Notes: generated by a model not told the origin, from the letters alone. 7,791 bases of DNA from Salaquimonas sp. (GCA_024639745.1 JAHEHW010000069.1:1-7791), one strand, 5' to 3'; shown: positions 1-6,502, counted from the stretch's first letter. A program made the numbers and translations.

Positions 1-426
1 GCTACCCTGAAGCATCATCTGAACTCGCTTTTCAGTCTCTGCTGTCGCTTGGAGCATATCGCTGACAGCCTGCCCAATAACGTGGACCGGCAGGAATGCC
101 TCTTCGTAGCCCGTTCCATTCACCCATTGGTGCGGCGGGCGCATGATTTCGAGGAAGACGTTCTTTTCCCTGTGCTGAGAGAGAGTGCTATCGATAGCGA
201 CAGCTTGCGCGAAACACTTGACCGGCTGCAATGCGAGCATTGGGAAGACGAGAGTTTTGCCGAAGAAATTCAGCAAGAATTGTACCGTTTCGTGCGCGAG
301 CCGAAGGCGGTGAATCCGGAGTCTCTCGGTTACATGCTGAGAGGCTTTTTCGAAGGCATGCGGCGACATCTTGCGTTTGAACGCGAGCACGTCATGCCGC
401 TGCTGACCAAGGTTGGATCTCGTTGA
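1..426 (+). CDS. Hemerythrin-like (HHE) domain protein, 5' end outside window
   Basis: The frame is open from the first base to the TGA at 424-426, giving 141 visible residues. The true start therefore lies upstream, and the in-frame TTG at 49 is only an internal leucine codon. The product is predicted to be a four-helix bundle that binds a diiron centre. The supporting motifs, in visible-residue numbering, are an early His-His pair (5-6), HDFEEDVLFP (His48, Glu52), a CEHWEDE segment (His80) and HLAFEREHVMPLL (His123, Glu127). The HxxxE spacing followed by a proline is typical of HHE domains. Members bind O2, NO or iron, or help repair iron-sulfur clusters; which applies here cannot be told. 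The protein is cytoplasmic, with no membrane segment in the visible part. hemN begins 4 bp after the stop, so the two are probably co-transcribed, and an FNR-type regulator lies just beyond, suggesting a role in low-oxygen or nitric oxide physiology. Confidence 0.75.
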   Translation, partial: ATLKHHLNSLFSLCCRLEHIADSLPNNVDRQECLFVARSIHPLVRRAHDFEEDVLFPVLRESAIDSDSLRETLDRLQCEHWEDESFAEEIQQELYRFVREPKAVNPESLGYMLRGFFEGMRRHLAFEREHVMPLLTKVGSR

Positions 427-430
427 TCCC

Positions 431-1783
431 ATGAACGCGCATCAGATCCTTGGGAAATTTCCTTCACCAGTTCCGCGTTACACCAGCTATCCGACCGCTC
501 CGCATTTTGCGGCTGAGGGCTCGCAGGGTGTGATTGCGGCCGCAATTGGTTCCATCAAGTCCGATGAGCCGATTTCGCTTTATGTGCATATCCCGTTCTG
601 CGACCGGCTTTGCTGGTTTTGCGGATGCCATACCAAGCAGGTGCGCCGTTACGATCCGATCGAAGCCTATGTCTGTTCGCTCCTTGCTGAAATAGATCTT
701 TACAAACGGGATTTTTTATTTTGGCCGAAATTGTCGAAATTGCATTTCGGTGGCGGATCGCCAAGTATTCTGCGATCGGACGATCTGAAGCGGTTGCGTA
801 ACGGGTTGGAAAGCGCCTTCGAATTTCTCGAAGATACGGAAATCAGTATCGAGGTCGACCCTTCCGATATGAGCGCGGACACACTGGAGGGCCTGCGTTT
901 TCTCGGCGTAACGCGGGCCAGTATCGGCGTTCAGGATTTTGACAAAGCGGTTCAGGCAAGCATCAACAGACCGCAGAGTTTTCAGCAGACCGCCGAGGTC
1001 GTTGAAGCGCTTCGCGAGATCGGCGTTCGCTCTCTCAACATCGATGCCCTTTACGGTTTGCCGAAACAAACGATCGCGTCGGTCGAGAAGACGGTGGGAA
1101 AGGTAATATCGCTTCGCCCGGACCGGGTGGCGCTTTTCGGCTACGCTCATGTTCCTTGGATGAAAAAGCATCAGACAATGATCGATGAAGCGGATTTGCC
1201 AGATCAAATCCAGCGCTTCGATCAGAACCACGCGGCGGAGGACCTTCTGATTTCAAGCGGGTATCGCAAGATCGGTATCGACCATTTCGCCCTTATAGAT
1301 GATGACTTGGCGACTGCGGCAGAAACGGGCCATCTTCACAGGAATTTCCAGGGTTATACGACGGATGATTGTGACGTTATGCTTGGACTGGGTGCGTCTT
1401 CGATTGGACGGTTTCCAGGGGGATTCATGCAGAACCAGGTGGCAACCGGCCTTTATCAGGCGGCTGTTGCGCAGGGGAAACTGCCTGTTGCCAAGGGTTT
1501 TTTCTTCAATCGGGATGACGTCGTCCGAGGCTGGCTGATCGAGCGCCTGATGTGCGACTTCGAAATTTCCTTCGCTGCTTTCAGGTTGGCCTTTCCCGCC
1601 GAGTCAGAAGACTATTTGGCTGAGTTGATCCAATTGGCGGCTGCAGAAAAAGATGGGCTTTGTGCGTCTGACCGCGAACGCTTTTTCATTCCGAATGAAG
1701 CCCGGCCATTCGTCAGAATAATCGCCTCGCGGATCGATGCATATTTTGACAAGACGAAGTTTCGGTATTCAAAAGCGGTTTAA
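431..1783 (+). CDS. hemN: Oxygen-independent coproporphyrinogen III dehydrogenase (radical SAM)
   Basis: The product carries out the anaerobic oxidative decarboxylation of coproporphyrinogen III to protoporphyrinogen IX, using S-adenosylmethionine and a [4Fe-4S] cluster in the cytoplasm. It has 450 residues, close to the 457 of E. coli HemN, and aligns along its length. Landmarks are RYTSYPTAPHF (16-26); YVHIPFCDRLCWFCGC with the cluster cysteines Cys57, Cys61 and Cys64 plus Cys66, which matches a cysteine important in E. coli HemN; a glycine-rich HFGGGSPS SAM-binding segment; EISIEVDPS; GVQDF; NIDALYGLPKQT; and HRNFQGYTT, a segment typical of true HemN as opposed to HemW-like relatives. The ATG at 431 is preferred because the homologous N-terminus begins there. 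An in-frame TTG at 413 would overlap the upstream gene and add six residues. No strong Shine-Dalgarno sequence precedes 431, so translation may be coupled to the hemerythrin gene ending 4 bp upstream. Confidence 0.95.
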   Translation: MNAHQILGKFPSPVPRYTSYPTAPHFAAEGSQGVIAAAIGSIKSDEPISLYVHIPFCDRLCWFCGCHTKQVRRYDPIEAYVCSLLAEIDLYKRDFLFWPKLSKLHFGGGSPSILRSDDLKRLRNGLESAFEFLEDTEISIEVDPSDMSADTLEGLRFLGVTRASIGVQDFDKAVQASINRPQSFQQTAEVVEALREIGVRSLNIDALYGLPKQTIASVEKTVGKVISLRPDRVALFGYAHVPWMKKHQTMIDEADLPDQIQRFDQNHAAEDLLISSGYRKIGIDHFALIDDDLATAAETGHLHRNFQGYTTDDCDVMLGLGASSIGRFPGGFMQNQVATGLYQAAVAQGKLPVAKGFFFNRDDVVRGWLIERLMCDFEISFAAFRLAFPAESEDYLAELIQLAAAEKDGLCASDRERFFIPNEARPFVRIIASRIDAYFDKTKFRYSKAV

Positions 1784-1800
1784 CCTTTGGTGACGACTGC

Positions 1801-2550
1801 TCAATCCGGCTCGGCAGCATATGCAAGGCGGTTTATATTCGGAACATGAACCCGACGGTTTTCCACCAGCTCGATCACGCCGGCCTTCCGCAGCTTGGTT
1901 ATCTGGCGACTGACAGTTTCAATCGTCAGACCAAGGAAATCTGCGATATCCGCTCGTTTGAGCGGCAGTTCGAAAGTAACGCTTTCCTGTTCCGCGTTCG
2001 TCTCCGGGTCAATGTTGAGCGCGATCATGTGCAGAAAACTTGCGACTTTCTCGTTCGCGGTTTTCCGACCCAGTGTCAGCATCCATTCCCGCGCTTCGGA
2101 CAGTTCTTTCAAATTCTGCTGATAGAGCCTGTGCTCCACCTCGGGCGATTCCGCGATAATGTCTTCCAAGACGCGTCTCGGGAACGAGCAGATGCGCACA
2201 TCAGTTGCGGCCTCAACGGTCACATCGTTATGGCTTGCAAATGGCCGTCCCATGAAATCCGGCGCGAATTGCAGGCCGACGATTTGTTGCCGGCCATCCC
2301 TCATAAGCTTGGTTAGTTTCACGACGCCATTCAGGATGTTGGCGTAGCGGTGGATTTCATCGCCAACCGTCAACATCCCACTCTCGCTTTCATATAGGTG
2401 GCGAGAGGTATGCTTGCTCAATAACAGCAGCTGTTCAGGCGTAAGGGCGCCACAAATTCCGCGATGCCGAGCCTCGCATGAACGGCAGAGGACCGGTACT
2501 CCCGCTTCGTGGATGTCCTGTCGTTTGGTTTTGTCTGAAATGGCTCGCAC
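1801..2550 (-). CDS. fnrL: FNR-type oxygen-sensing transcriptional regulator (Crp/Fnr family)
   Basis: This is a 249-residue global regulator of the shift to low oxygen, of the FnrN/FnrL type. The N-terminal LCRSCEARHRGIC segment holds Cys22, Cys25 and Cys33 (C-x2-C-x7-C), and with Cys121 in DVRICSF it gives the four ligands expected for an O2-labile [4Fe-4S] cluster. A cyclic-nucleotide-like beta roll spans about 40-125, a dimerisation helix about 135-165, and a C-terminal winged helix-turn-helix about 197-240. The recognition helix reads ETVSR (Glu211, Ser214, Arg215), the FNR signature that reads TTGAT/ATCAA half-sites. The start is GTG: an in-frame TAG lies at 2575-2577, no ATG or TTG occurs between it and GTG 2550, and the first in-frame ATG falls after the essential cysteines. 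The gene converges on hemN with 17 bp between stops, and hemN is a classical FNR target. The names fnrN and fnrL are both used for this group. Confidence 0.92.
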   Translation of the reverse strand: MRAISDKTKRQDIHEAGVPVLCRSCEARHRGICGALTPEQLLLLSKHTSRHLYESESGMLTVGDEIHRYANILNGVVKLTKLMRDGRQQIVGLQFAPDFMGRPFASHNDVTVEAATDVRICSFPRRVLEDIIAESPEVEHRLYQQNLKELSEAREWMLTLGRKTANEKVASFLHMIALNIDPETNAEQESVTFELPLKRADIADFLGLTIETVSRQITKLRKAGVIELVENRRVHVPNINRLAYAAEPD

Positions 2551-2598
2551 CCAACCCGTTTGTTTTGCTTCTTCCTATACGGGATTCCAACCGGGGAA

Positions 2599-2612
2599 TT
2601 GCGCAATGTCAA
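2599..2612. promoter_or_regulatory. Putative FNR/FixK binding site
   Basis: TTGCGCAATGTCAA fits the rhizobial FixK box TTG(A/C)-N6-(T/G)CAA exactly and matches 7 of 10 defined positions of the FNR consensus TTGAT-N4-ATCAA. It lies 49 bp upstream of the fnrL GTG and about 140 bp upstream of the RAM-domain gene. FNR/FixK-type regulators in alphaproteobacteria often control their own genes, so autoregulation is the simplest reading. Effects on the rightward operon are possible but unsupported by a visible promoter. One match to so loose a consensus can arise by chance. Confidence 0.45.
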
Positions 2613-2735
2613 TAGATGCGGGTGGTCAGGTCGTCGCAATTCCACGCAGAATTGCTGTTGCACAGTGCGGCTCCATGCGTCAAACGAATTTTCAACGAGC
2701 CGGGCTTGTTTTAGGCAGGCTCAAAGGCAATTATT

Positions 2736-2746
2736 AAAGGAGGAGG
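2736..2746 (+). promoter_or_regulatory. Strong Shine-Dalgarno sequence of the RAM-domain gene
   Basis: AAAGGAGGAGG is a near-perfect complement to the 3' end of 16S rRNA, with AGGAGG at 2738-2743 placed 8 nt before the ATG at 2752. It decides the start of the downstream gene against the longer frame that opens at 2560, and it suggests high translation of a small protein. Confidence 0.85.
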
Positions 2747-2751
2747 CGCTG

Positions 2752-2988
2752 ATGAGCTGCATATTCGTCCAGTTACGCTGCAAGCCGGGAACGGCCTACC
2801 AGGTCGCCGACAAGCTTTATGAGAAGGAAATTATCTCGCAGTTGTTTTCGACCAGCGGTGAGTGGGACTTACTGGCGCAGATCTACCCACCGGCTAACAC
2901 CGATGTCGGAAAATGGGTCAATGAAAACATACTTGACGTCGAGGGAATCGAACGGTCTCTTACAACGCTGACGTTCAAGGCATTCTAA
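2752..2988 (+). CDS. Stand-alone Lrp/AsnC ligand-binding (RAM) domain protein
   Basis: This is a 78-residue protein made up entirely of an AsnC/Lrp C-terminal effector domain (RAM fold, beta-alpha-beta-beta-alpha-beta). The N-terminal strand is CIFVQLRCKPG, a helix covers about residues 16-31, and a GEWDLLAQIYPP strand pair corresponds to the family's 'G-x-D-x-L-L' effector loop. A second helix (VGKWVNENILDVEGI) is followed by the closing ERSLTTLTFKAF strand, like the 'pGV..t.T.lvl' ending of Lrp proteins. There is no helix-turn-helix, so it should not bind DNA by itself. Such single-domain proteins form oligomers that bind small ligands, often amino acids, or could mix with full-length Lrp partners. 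It is the first gene of the transport operon, 44 bp before the binding-protein gene, so it may sense the imported compound or modulate its use. The domain assignment is fairly secure; the role is inference. Confidence 0.8.
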   Translation: MSCIFVQLRCKPGTAYQVADKLYEKEIISQLFSTSGEWDLLAQIYPPANTDVGKWVNENILDVEGIERSLTTLTFKAF

Positions 2989-3032
2989 ACCTCAAAAAAT
3001 CGTTATTTTCGCGCATTGCGGAAGGGAGGAAC

Positions 3033-4175
3033 ATGTTCAAATCCATCAAAACAATCCTAGCCGCAGGTGTGGTGATTGCGGCAACAGGGGCTGCCCACGC
3101 AGAAGGTGTGAAAGTCGGAATGATTACCACGCTTTCCGGGGGCGGATCCGGTCTTGGGATCGATGTGCGAGACGGCTTCATGCTAGCGGTCAAGCAATCA
3201 GGACGGGACGATATCGAGGTCGTGATCGAGGATGATCAACGCAAACCCGATGTTGCGGTGCAGCTCGCCGACAAGATGATTCAGTCCGATCAGGTTGATA
3301 TTCTGACCGGGATCATCTGGTCCAACCTCGCCATGGCGGTTGTTCCTGCTGCGGTCAATCAGGGTAAGATTTACCTGTCTCCCAATGCCGGCCCTTCGCA
3401 GCTGGCGGGCCAGGGGTGCAATCCCAACTATTTCAATGTCGCCTGGCAAAACGACAACCTGCATGAAGCCGCGGGTGGCTATGCGACATCGGCAGGATAC
3501 GAGAGGTCCTTCATTCTCGCCCCGAATTATCCTGCGGGGCAGGATGCGCTGACTGGTTACAAGCGCTATTTCAAGGGCGAACTGGCCGGAGAGGTGTATA
3601 CCAAGCTTGGCCAGACCGACTATGCTGCCGAGATCGCACAAATTCGCGCGTCGGACGCCGACAGCGTCTTCTTTTTCCTGCCGGGCGGAATGGGCATAGC
3701 GTTCATGAAGCAATTTGCGGACTCGGGAATTGACCTTCCTGTCGTAGGCCCGGCATTTTCTTTCGATCAGGGCATTCTGCAAGCAGTCGGCGATGCCGCC
3801 TTAGGCGTGAAGAATACGTCGCAGTGGTCGAAAGATATCGATAATCCGGCCAATAAGGCATTCGTGGAAAGCTTTGAGGCGGAATATGGGCGATTGCCTT
3901 CGCTTTATGCTTCGCAGGGATTCGATACTGCAAATCTGATGATTTCCGCCATGGAGAAAGCGGATATCGGCGATCTGGATGCCTTCCGGGCTGCGCTCAA
4001 AGAAGCCGATTTTGATTCGGTACGGGGTGATTTCGCCTTTGCTTCGAATAACCATCCGATCCAGGACATTTATGTTCGGGAGGTTATCAAGGAAGGCGAT
4101 GTTCTGACCAACAAGATCGTTTCTGTCGGTCTCGAAGATCATTCCAATGCCTATGTCGATCAGTGCGGCATGTAG
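3033..4175 (+). CDS. Periplasmic substrate-binding protein of a branched-chain-type ABC importer
   Basis: This 380-residue solute receptor captures its substrate in the periplasm and delivers it to the LivH/LivM-type permease encoded downstream. A Sec signal peptide covers residues 1-23, with Lys4 and Lys7, a hydrophobic core and an AHA cleavage site before EG. The mature part is a type I periplasmic binding fold (Peripla_BP_6): VKVGMITTLSGG..., a GIIWSNLAMAVVP segment, YLSPNAGPSQLAGQGC, LAPNYPAGQDALTGYKRYF, FFFLPGGMGIAFMKQF, and a YASQGFDTANLM segment near the end. Wording such as 'SPNAGPSQLAG.GC', 'LAPNY.AGQD' and 'LPGGMGIAF' recalls the subgroup tied to aromatic and other carboxylic acids more than E. 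coli LivJ, but this is from memory and the substrate is open. Only two cysteines remain in the mature protein (Cys129 and Cys378), plausibly a disulfide joining the C-terminal tail to the core. A GGGAGG ribosome site at 3024-3029 supports the ATG at 3033. Confidence 0.9.
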   Translation: MFKSIKTILAAGVVIAATGAAHAEGVKVGMITTLSGGGSGLGIDVRDGFMLAVKQSGRDDIEVVIEDDQRKPDVAVQLADKMIQSDQVDILTGIIWSNLAMAVVPAAVNQGKIYLSPNAGPSQLAGQGCNPNYFNVAWQNDNLHEAAGGYATSAGYERSFILAPNYPAGQDALTGYKRYFKGELAGEVYTKLGQTDYAAEIAQIRASDADSVFFFLPGGMGIAFMKQFADSGIDLPVVGPAFSFDQGILQAVGDAALGVKNTSQWSKDIDNPANKAFVESFEAEYGRLPSLYASQGFDTANLMISAMEKADIGDLDAFRAALKEADFDSVRGDFAFASNNHPIQDIYVREVIKEGDVLTNKIVSVGLEDHSNAYVDQCGM

Positions 4176-4181
4176 GAATTC

Positions 4182-4616
4182 ATGCTGCAGGCCTGCTTGA
4201 ACGGCATGCGACGCCGGCATGAGGTGGCTGGGGTGCTGGAGACGCCTGAAGACACGGCGGCCCCGGCGCTCGAGGTCGTCGCGGCAGGTGCGGAGGAACT
4301 TCATGTCCATCTACGGAATGCCAACGGGATGGAAAGCCTGCTTGACCGAGATGTTTCACTAACAGTGCAGGCAATCCGAAGAGCGCTGCCGCATATTCCT
4401 CTAGGAGTTAGTCCCGGCGCGTGGATCCCGCCAGGCGGGAATTCGCGCATCGATGCGGGTGTTTGGAGTGTTTCGGATGCTGAAACGCTTGTCGACAGTG
4501 TTGCGTCGGAACGCTGTCTCCGGGAGCTGGGCGAAGTGCCGGATCTGTCAGAGTCAGAGGCGCTCGCCAATGCCGCCATTATTTGGCACGCTCAGCGAAT
4601 GCTTGTAGGTCAATGA
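4182..4616 (+). CDS. Truncated BKACE-family (DUF849) beta-keto acid cleavage enzyme, possible remnant
   Basis: The 144-residue product resembles the N-terminal part of beta-keto acid cleavage enzymes (COG3246; 3-keto-5-aminohexanoate cleavage protein family), which condense a beta-keto acid with acetyl-CoA in a TIM barrel. MLQACLNGMRRRHE, the AAGAEELHVHLR strand with the metal-binding pair His41 and His43, and PLGVSPGAWI are all recognisable. After GAWIPPGGNSR the family continues for about 35-40 residues through the PDFASVNLSE-like region, but here the text jumps to IDAGVWSVSDAETLV, so an in-frame internal deletion is likely. The frame then stops near a RCLRELGE stretch like the family's 'R.L.E' strand, and the C-terminal barrel with the GLED glutamate ligand is not recognisable. 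Normal length is about 240-300. Catalysis is doubtful. Yet the frame is intact, has AGGA at 4174-4177 before its ATG, and overlaps livH by ATGA, so it may be kept for coupling or have another role. Confidence 0.65.
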   Translation: MLQACLNGMRRRHEVAGVLETPEDTAAPALEVVAAGAEELHVHLRNANGMESLLDRDVSLTVQAIRRALPHIPLGVSPGAWIPPGGNSRIDAGVWSVSDAETLVDSVASERCLRELGEVPDLSESEALANAAIIWHAQRMLVGQ

Positions 4617-5533
4617 GTGTATCGCTGTTTGCCGAACAATTGCTGAATGGGCTTCAGTTCGGCATCATGCTGTTCTTGATGTCTGCTGGCCTGACGCTGG
4701 TTTTTGGCGTGATGGGACTGATCAATCTTGCCCATGGCAGCTTTTACATGGTCGGCGCTTTCGCGTGCGCCGCGATGGCATCGGCTCTGGGATCTTTCTG
4801 GCTGGGCCTTGCCGCCAGTCTCGCGACCGCTGCGATTGCCGGCGTGTTGGTCGAAACCATTATTGTTCGGAGGCTCTACCATCGCGATCATCTGGATCAG
4901 GTCCTTGCGACTTTCGCTCTTATTCTGGTTTTCTCGGAAGGCACCCGGTGGTTGTTCGGTTCGTTCCCGATTTTTCTGAATATTCCCGACATTCTTTCGG
5001 GTACGATCGACTTGCCCTTTGGCATCGCCTACTCGAAATACCGCCTTTTTATCATTGCGGTCGGTATTCTTATCGCTGGCGGGCTTTATTTTCTGATCGC
5101 TAAAACGCGGCTCGGAGTACAGATCCGTGCTGGTGAGGCGGATCGTGAGATGATTTCGGCGCTGGGTGTCAATATTGCGCGCCTCAACACCATCGTATTC
5201 GGGCTTGGTGCGGCGCTCGCAGGATTTGCCGGCGCGATGGTTGGGGCAATTCAGTCGGTTGAAGTCGGAATGGGGGAGCCGATCCTGATACTTGCTTTTG
5301 TCGTTATCGTCATCGGCGGGATCGGTTCGATAAAAGGTGCATTTCTCGCTTCGATCCTCGTCGGATTGGGCGATACGCTCGGGCGTCTTTTCCTTCCTGG
5401 CTTTTTCGGCTTTTTCCTGGAGCCATCTTCGGCGACATCCGTCGGTTCGGCGCTGGCTTCCATGCTGATCTATCTGTTAATGGCCGTGGTGCTGTTTTTC
5501 CGTCCGGGCGGCCTTTTCGGGAAGGCGGCCTGA
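4613..5533 (+). CDS. livH: ABC importer permease, LivH type
   Basis: This 306-residue inner-membrane protein is one half of the translocation pore of a hydrophobic amino acid/carboxylate (HAAT) importer. It is almost entirely hydrophobic, with about eight membrane segments. Family marks are LLNGLQFGIMLFLMSAGLTLVFGVMGLINLAHGSFYMVGAF in the first 50 residues, the cytoplasmic coupling segment RAGEADREMISALGVN (172-187) that meets the ATPase, the GGIGSIKGA turn (235-243), and the closing FFRPGGLFGK. The ATG at 4613 overlaps the previous stop as ATGA. The frame opens upstream at 4583, but homology begins at 4613 and the internal TAGGT at 4606-4610 gives only a weak ribosome site, so translation probably depends on ribosomes finishing the DUF849-like frame. 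The symbol follows family usage; the substrate is not shown to be a branched-chain amino acid. Confidence 0.9.
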   Translation: MSVSLFAEQLLNGLQFGIMLFLMSAGLTLVFGVMGLINLAHGSFYMVGAFACAAMASALGSFWLGLAASLATAAIAGVLVETIIVRRLYHRDHLDQVLATFALILVFSEGTRWLFGSFPIFLNIPDILSGTIDLPFGIAYSKYRLFIIAVGILIAGGLYFLIAKTRLGVQIRAGEADREMISALGVNIARLNTIVFGLGAALAGFAGAMVGAIQSVEVGMGEPILILAFVVIVIGGIGSIKGAFLASILVGLGDTLGRLFLPGFFGFFLEPSSATSVGSALASMLIYLLMAVVLFFRPGGLFGKAA

Positions 5534-6502
5534 ATGCTTCGCAGCAATCTTGTGAATATTGCTGTGATCGTTTTGCTTGTCGCCTATGCAGTCTCCGGCG
5601 AGATGTTCGATGCGCCATACAATATCACCCTTGCAACAAAGGTAGCGATTCTGGGCATGGCGGGGGCCGGGCTAAATCTGGCGCTTGGTTATTGTGGCCT
5701 GATATCCTTCGGCCATGCGGCATTTTTCGGACTCGGTGGCTATGTCGCAGGTATTCTCGCAGTACACGCATTCAACCATCAGCCAATTTTTTTAGGATGG
5801 TCAGGAACAAACCAGATGATTGCGATCTGGGTATTTGCCCTTCTGGCGACCGGCTTGCTGGCACTTCTAATCGGGCTGCTGTCGCTGCGCACCAGCGGCG
5901 TCTACTTCATCATGATCACGCTTGCTTTCGCCCAGATGCTTTATTACTTCGCGATTTCCTGGCCGAGCTATGGCGGTGAAGATGGCTTGTCGACCTATCT
6001 GAGGAACGGATTTCCCGGGCTGAATACGATGGATGGCATGAGCTTTTTCATGGTCTGCCTGGCATGGCTGGTTTTCGTGCTCTGGCTCTCGTCGCGCATT
6101 ATCAATTCGCGTTTTGGTCTCGCCATGCAGGCGGTTCGAGAGAACCCGGTTCGTTTGGCGGGTCTTGGCGTTTCGCCATTTCGCGTGAAGCTTACGGTAT
6201 TCGTATTATCGGGAATGATCACGGGGATTGCCGGCGCGCTTTATACCGATCTTAATCGTTTCGTCAGCCCGTCCGTGCTGAGTTGGCATATGAGTGGTGA
6301 GATCATGATACTGGTGATTATTGGAGGCGTCGCTACCCTTAGTGGGCCCGTCGCGGGCGCGATGTTGTTCATCTTTCTCGAGCAGTGGCTCGGTGGCCTG
6401 ACAGAATTCTGGCAGTTCTGGCTCGGTTTGATGTTGCTGCTGGTCGTACTCTTTGCGCGTGGCGGCATCATCGGGACGCTGAATCGGTGGAGGGCGTCTT
6501 GA
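5534..6502 (+). CDS. livM: ABC importer permease, LivM type
   Basis: The second pore subunit has 322 residues and would pair with the LivH-type protein in the inner membrane. It shows the LivM hallmarks: NLALGYCGLISFGHAAFFGLGGYVAGIL (48-75), SLRTSGVYFIMITLAFAQMLYY (117-138), the coupling segment MQAVRENPVRLAGLGVSPFRVKL (198-220), GIAGALYTDLNRFVSP (231-246) and GGVATLSGPVAGA (264-276). It lacks the extra N-terminal region that makes E. coli LivM longer, as is common in this family. The ATG follows directly on the livH stop (TGAATG), so the two subunits are translated together, fitting a one-to-one pore. Its own stop overlaps the TTG start of the next gene. Confidence 0.9.
   Translation: MLRSNLVNIAVIVLLVAYAVSGEMFDAPYNITLATKVAILGMAGAGLNLALGYCGLISFGHAAFFGLGGYVAGILAVHAFNHQPIFLGWSGTNQMIAIWVFALLATGLLALLIGLLSLRTSGVYFIMITLAFAQMLYYFAISWPSYGGEDGLSTYLRNGFPGLNTMDGMSFFMVCLAWLVFVLWLSSRIINSRFGLAMQAVRENPVRLAGLGVSPFRVKLTVFVLSGMITGIAGALYTDLNRFVSPSVLSWHMSGEIMILVIIGGVATLSGPVAGAMLFIFLEQWLGGLTEFWQFWLGLMLLLVVLFARGGIIGTLNRWRAS
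6489..6494 (+). promoter_or_regulatory. Shine-Dalgarno sequence deciding the livG TTG start
   Basis: GGAGGG inside the end of livM lies 4 nt before TTG 6499. It supports that rare start codon over the GTG at 6487 or the ATG at 6385, both of which would add residues with no counterpart in the family. Confidence 0.7.

Larger units (their letters stand above)
2551..2751. other. Divergent intergenic region between fnrL and the transport operon
   Basis: About 200 bp separate the GTG of fnrL (minus strand) from the ATG of the RAM-domain gene (plus strand), so promoters for both directions must lie here or just inside the flanking genes. An FNR/FixK-like palindrome lies at 2599-2612. On the minus strand the hexamer TATAGG (complement of 2574-2579) matches four of six bases of a -10 box, and the palindrome centre is then roughly 38-41 bp upstream of the implied start, the spacing of an FNR-activated promoter. 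I could not pick a convincing sigma70 promoter on the plus strand. An open frame extends upstream of the RAM gene through this region, but nothing in it resembles a protein domain. Confidence 0.6.

Noticed and set aside
49..51. TTG as the start of the hemerythrin gene
   Set aside because: The same frame continues without a stop to base 1, and the upstream codons (LKHHLNSLFSL) look like the first helix of the HHE domain, including histidines. The start is outside the window.
413..430. TTG start giving a six-residue longer HemN
   Set aside because: It overlaps the hemerythrin stop and adds residues absent from homologues. ATG 431 begins where family similarity begins.
1784..1800. Bidirectional terminator between hemN and fnrL
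   Set aside because: The 17 bp gap has no inverted repeat or T-run; any terminator must lie elsewhere or be Rho dependent.
1846..2316. 156-codon plus-strand open frame opposite fnrL
   Set aside because: It is the antisense shadow of a clearly conserved regulator, with no ribosome site or domain of its own.
2706..2734. TTGTTT-N17-AATTAT as a sigma70 promoter for the RAM gene
   Set aside because: Only a fair match, and transcription would begin within the Shine-Dalgarno sequence, leaving no usable leader.
2560..2751. 64-residue N-terminal extension of the RAM-domain protein
   Set aside because: The extension is compositionally odd, shows no domain and would cover the divergent promoter region. 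The strong AAAGGAGGAGG before ATG 2752 marks the real start.
5511..5526. GCCTT/AAGGC hairpin near the end of livH as a terminator
   Set aside because: The stem is short, has no following T-tract and lies in coding sequence for the usual GGLFGK ending. The operon clearly continues.
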